A stretch of 29,014 nt of DNA from a virus: the IMG/VR virus record IMGVR_UViG_3300020438_000193, positions 1 through 29,014 of that record, one strand, 5' to 3'. The notes under the pieces were generated by a model. That model worked only from the letters and a program-made list of their open reading frames with translations, was not told where the DNA came from and did no database searches. Position 1 is the stretch's first letter. Each line of letters begins with the position of its first letter. Below are positions 28,683 through 29,014 of the stretch, piece after piece. The translations under genes were made by a program, and so were the position numbers.

Positions 28683-29014
28683 ATGAATAAAAAAGATTAC
28701 ATAAACAAAGTAAAGACTTCTAAAATTAAGAAGTTTAGTATTGAAAGTAAAATAGACTTAAATAAGTTTGACGAAATAGAAGAAAGTTTAAATCATGCAG
28801 ACTATTTAGTAAATGAAGCTTTTGTAGAAGCTATGGATATAGGCGACGAAAAATATATGCTAGGGCGTGATATTATGCGTTTTGATTTTAACGACGCTTT
28901 AGGTGAAGCTGAATATCAAATTGACGAAATAAAATCTACACTTGACGGGCTAGGCGTAGATTACCCTTCAGAACTGCAAAACGTTATAGATAGGTTAAAA
29001 GAGTTAGAAGAAGA
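28683..29014 (+). CDS. Acidic tandem-family protein 3, 3' end outside window
   Basis: At least 110 residues, cut by the window end. The tag MNKKDYINKVKTSKIKKFSI is the closest match to the partial gene at the window start (FINKVKKTDLSKFS). The body is acidic and helical, with LVNEAFVEAMDIGDEKYML and the shared motif DGLGVDYPSELQNVIDRL (about 88-105). Judging by the paralogs, 15-50 further residues are expected. Joining the window end to its start would continue this frame for 12 codons to a stop but would leave the gene at the window start without an ATG, so the two ends are probably not directly contiguous. Confidence 0.8.
   Translation, partial: MNKKDYINKVKTSKIKKFSIESKIDLNKFDEIEESLNHADYLVNEAFVEAMDIGDEKYMLGRDIMRFDFNDALGEAEYQIDEIKSTLDGLGVDYPSELQNVIDRLKELEE

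Noticed and set aside
1-29014. tRNA genes, CRISPR arrays, insertion sequences or an integrase
   Set aside because: I looked for cloverleaf-like sequences, regular direct repeats, transposase motifs and recombinase motifs and saw none that could be supported.

Overview
The window reads as most of the genome of a low-GC tailed double-stranded DNA phage with a long, probably non-contractile tail. The likely host is a member of the Bacteroidota, probably a flavobacterium. Every gene I accept is on the + strand and genes are packed tightly with short overlaps. I see no Shine-Dalgarno sequences, only A-rich leaders. Two -7 boxes of the Bacteroidota type (TAnnTTTG) sit before the early genes. Several structural proteins resemble families I know from Bacteroidota phages. 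No integrase, repressor, tRNA or CRISPR array was seen. These family calls come from reading the sequence, not from database searches.

Layout. 1-458: end of a small acidic protein from a tandem family. 514-2770: scaffold-like protein, major capsid protein and probable tail-tube protein, closed by a terminator at 2817-2843. 2864-4583: small virion-type proteins, one with a LamG-like lectin fold. 4607-7174: portal protein with a long C-terminal extension and a probable head-tail connector. 7174-7992: lysis cassette (two small membrane proteins around an M15 peptidase). 7994-8719: metallophosphoesterase. 8720-8880: non-coding control region. 8881-13515: early and replication genes (SSB-like, DnaA-domain-IV-like, winged-helix replication protein, DNA methyltransferase, PD-(D/E)XK nuclease, NinG-like). 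13568-15758: a sigma-factor-like protein, zinc-ribbon proteins, small membrane proteins and a NinB-like protein. 15777-17439: terminase. 17470-27078: tail module with a chaperone that carries a probable -1 frameshift, several tail proteins and the tape measure protein. 27115-29014: prohead protease followed by three more members of the tandem family.

The most notable points are these. (1) A 17-base element (consensus WTCTATTATATnnTATG) lies exactly on the start codon of genes that open transcription units; it is probably a phage promoter giving leaderless mRNAs, and the encoded sigma-like protein may read it. (2) The tetramers GATG/CATC and GACC/GGTC, and the palindrome TCGA, appear to be completely absent. 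Asp and Gly codon choice follows the next base accordingly. (3) A T9 slip site fuses 17470-18072 to a -1 frame that runs to 18242. (4) At least four paralogs with a conserved basic N-terminus and divergent acidic bodies follow the prohead protease; I propose they are internal head proteins carrying a capsid-targeting tag. (5) The portal carries an unusual extension of about 250 residues rich in Cys and His.
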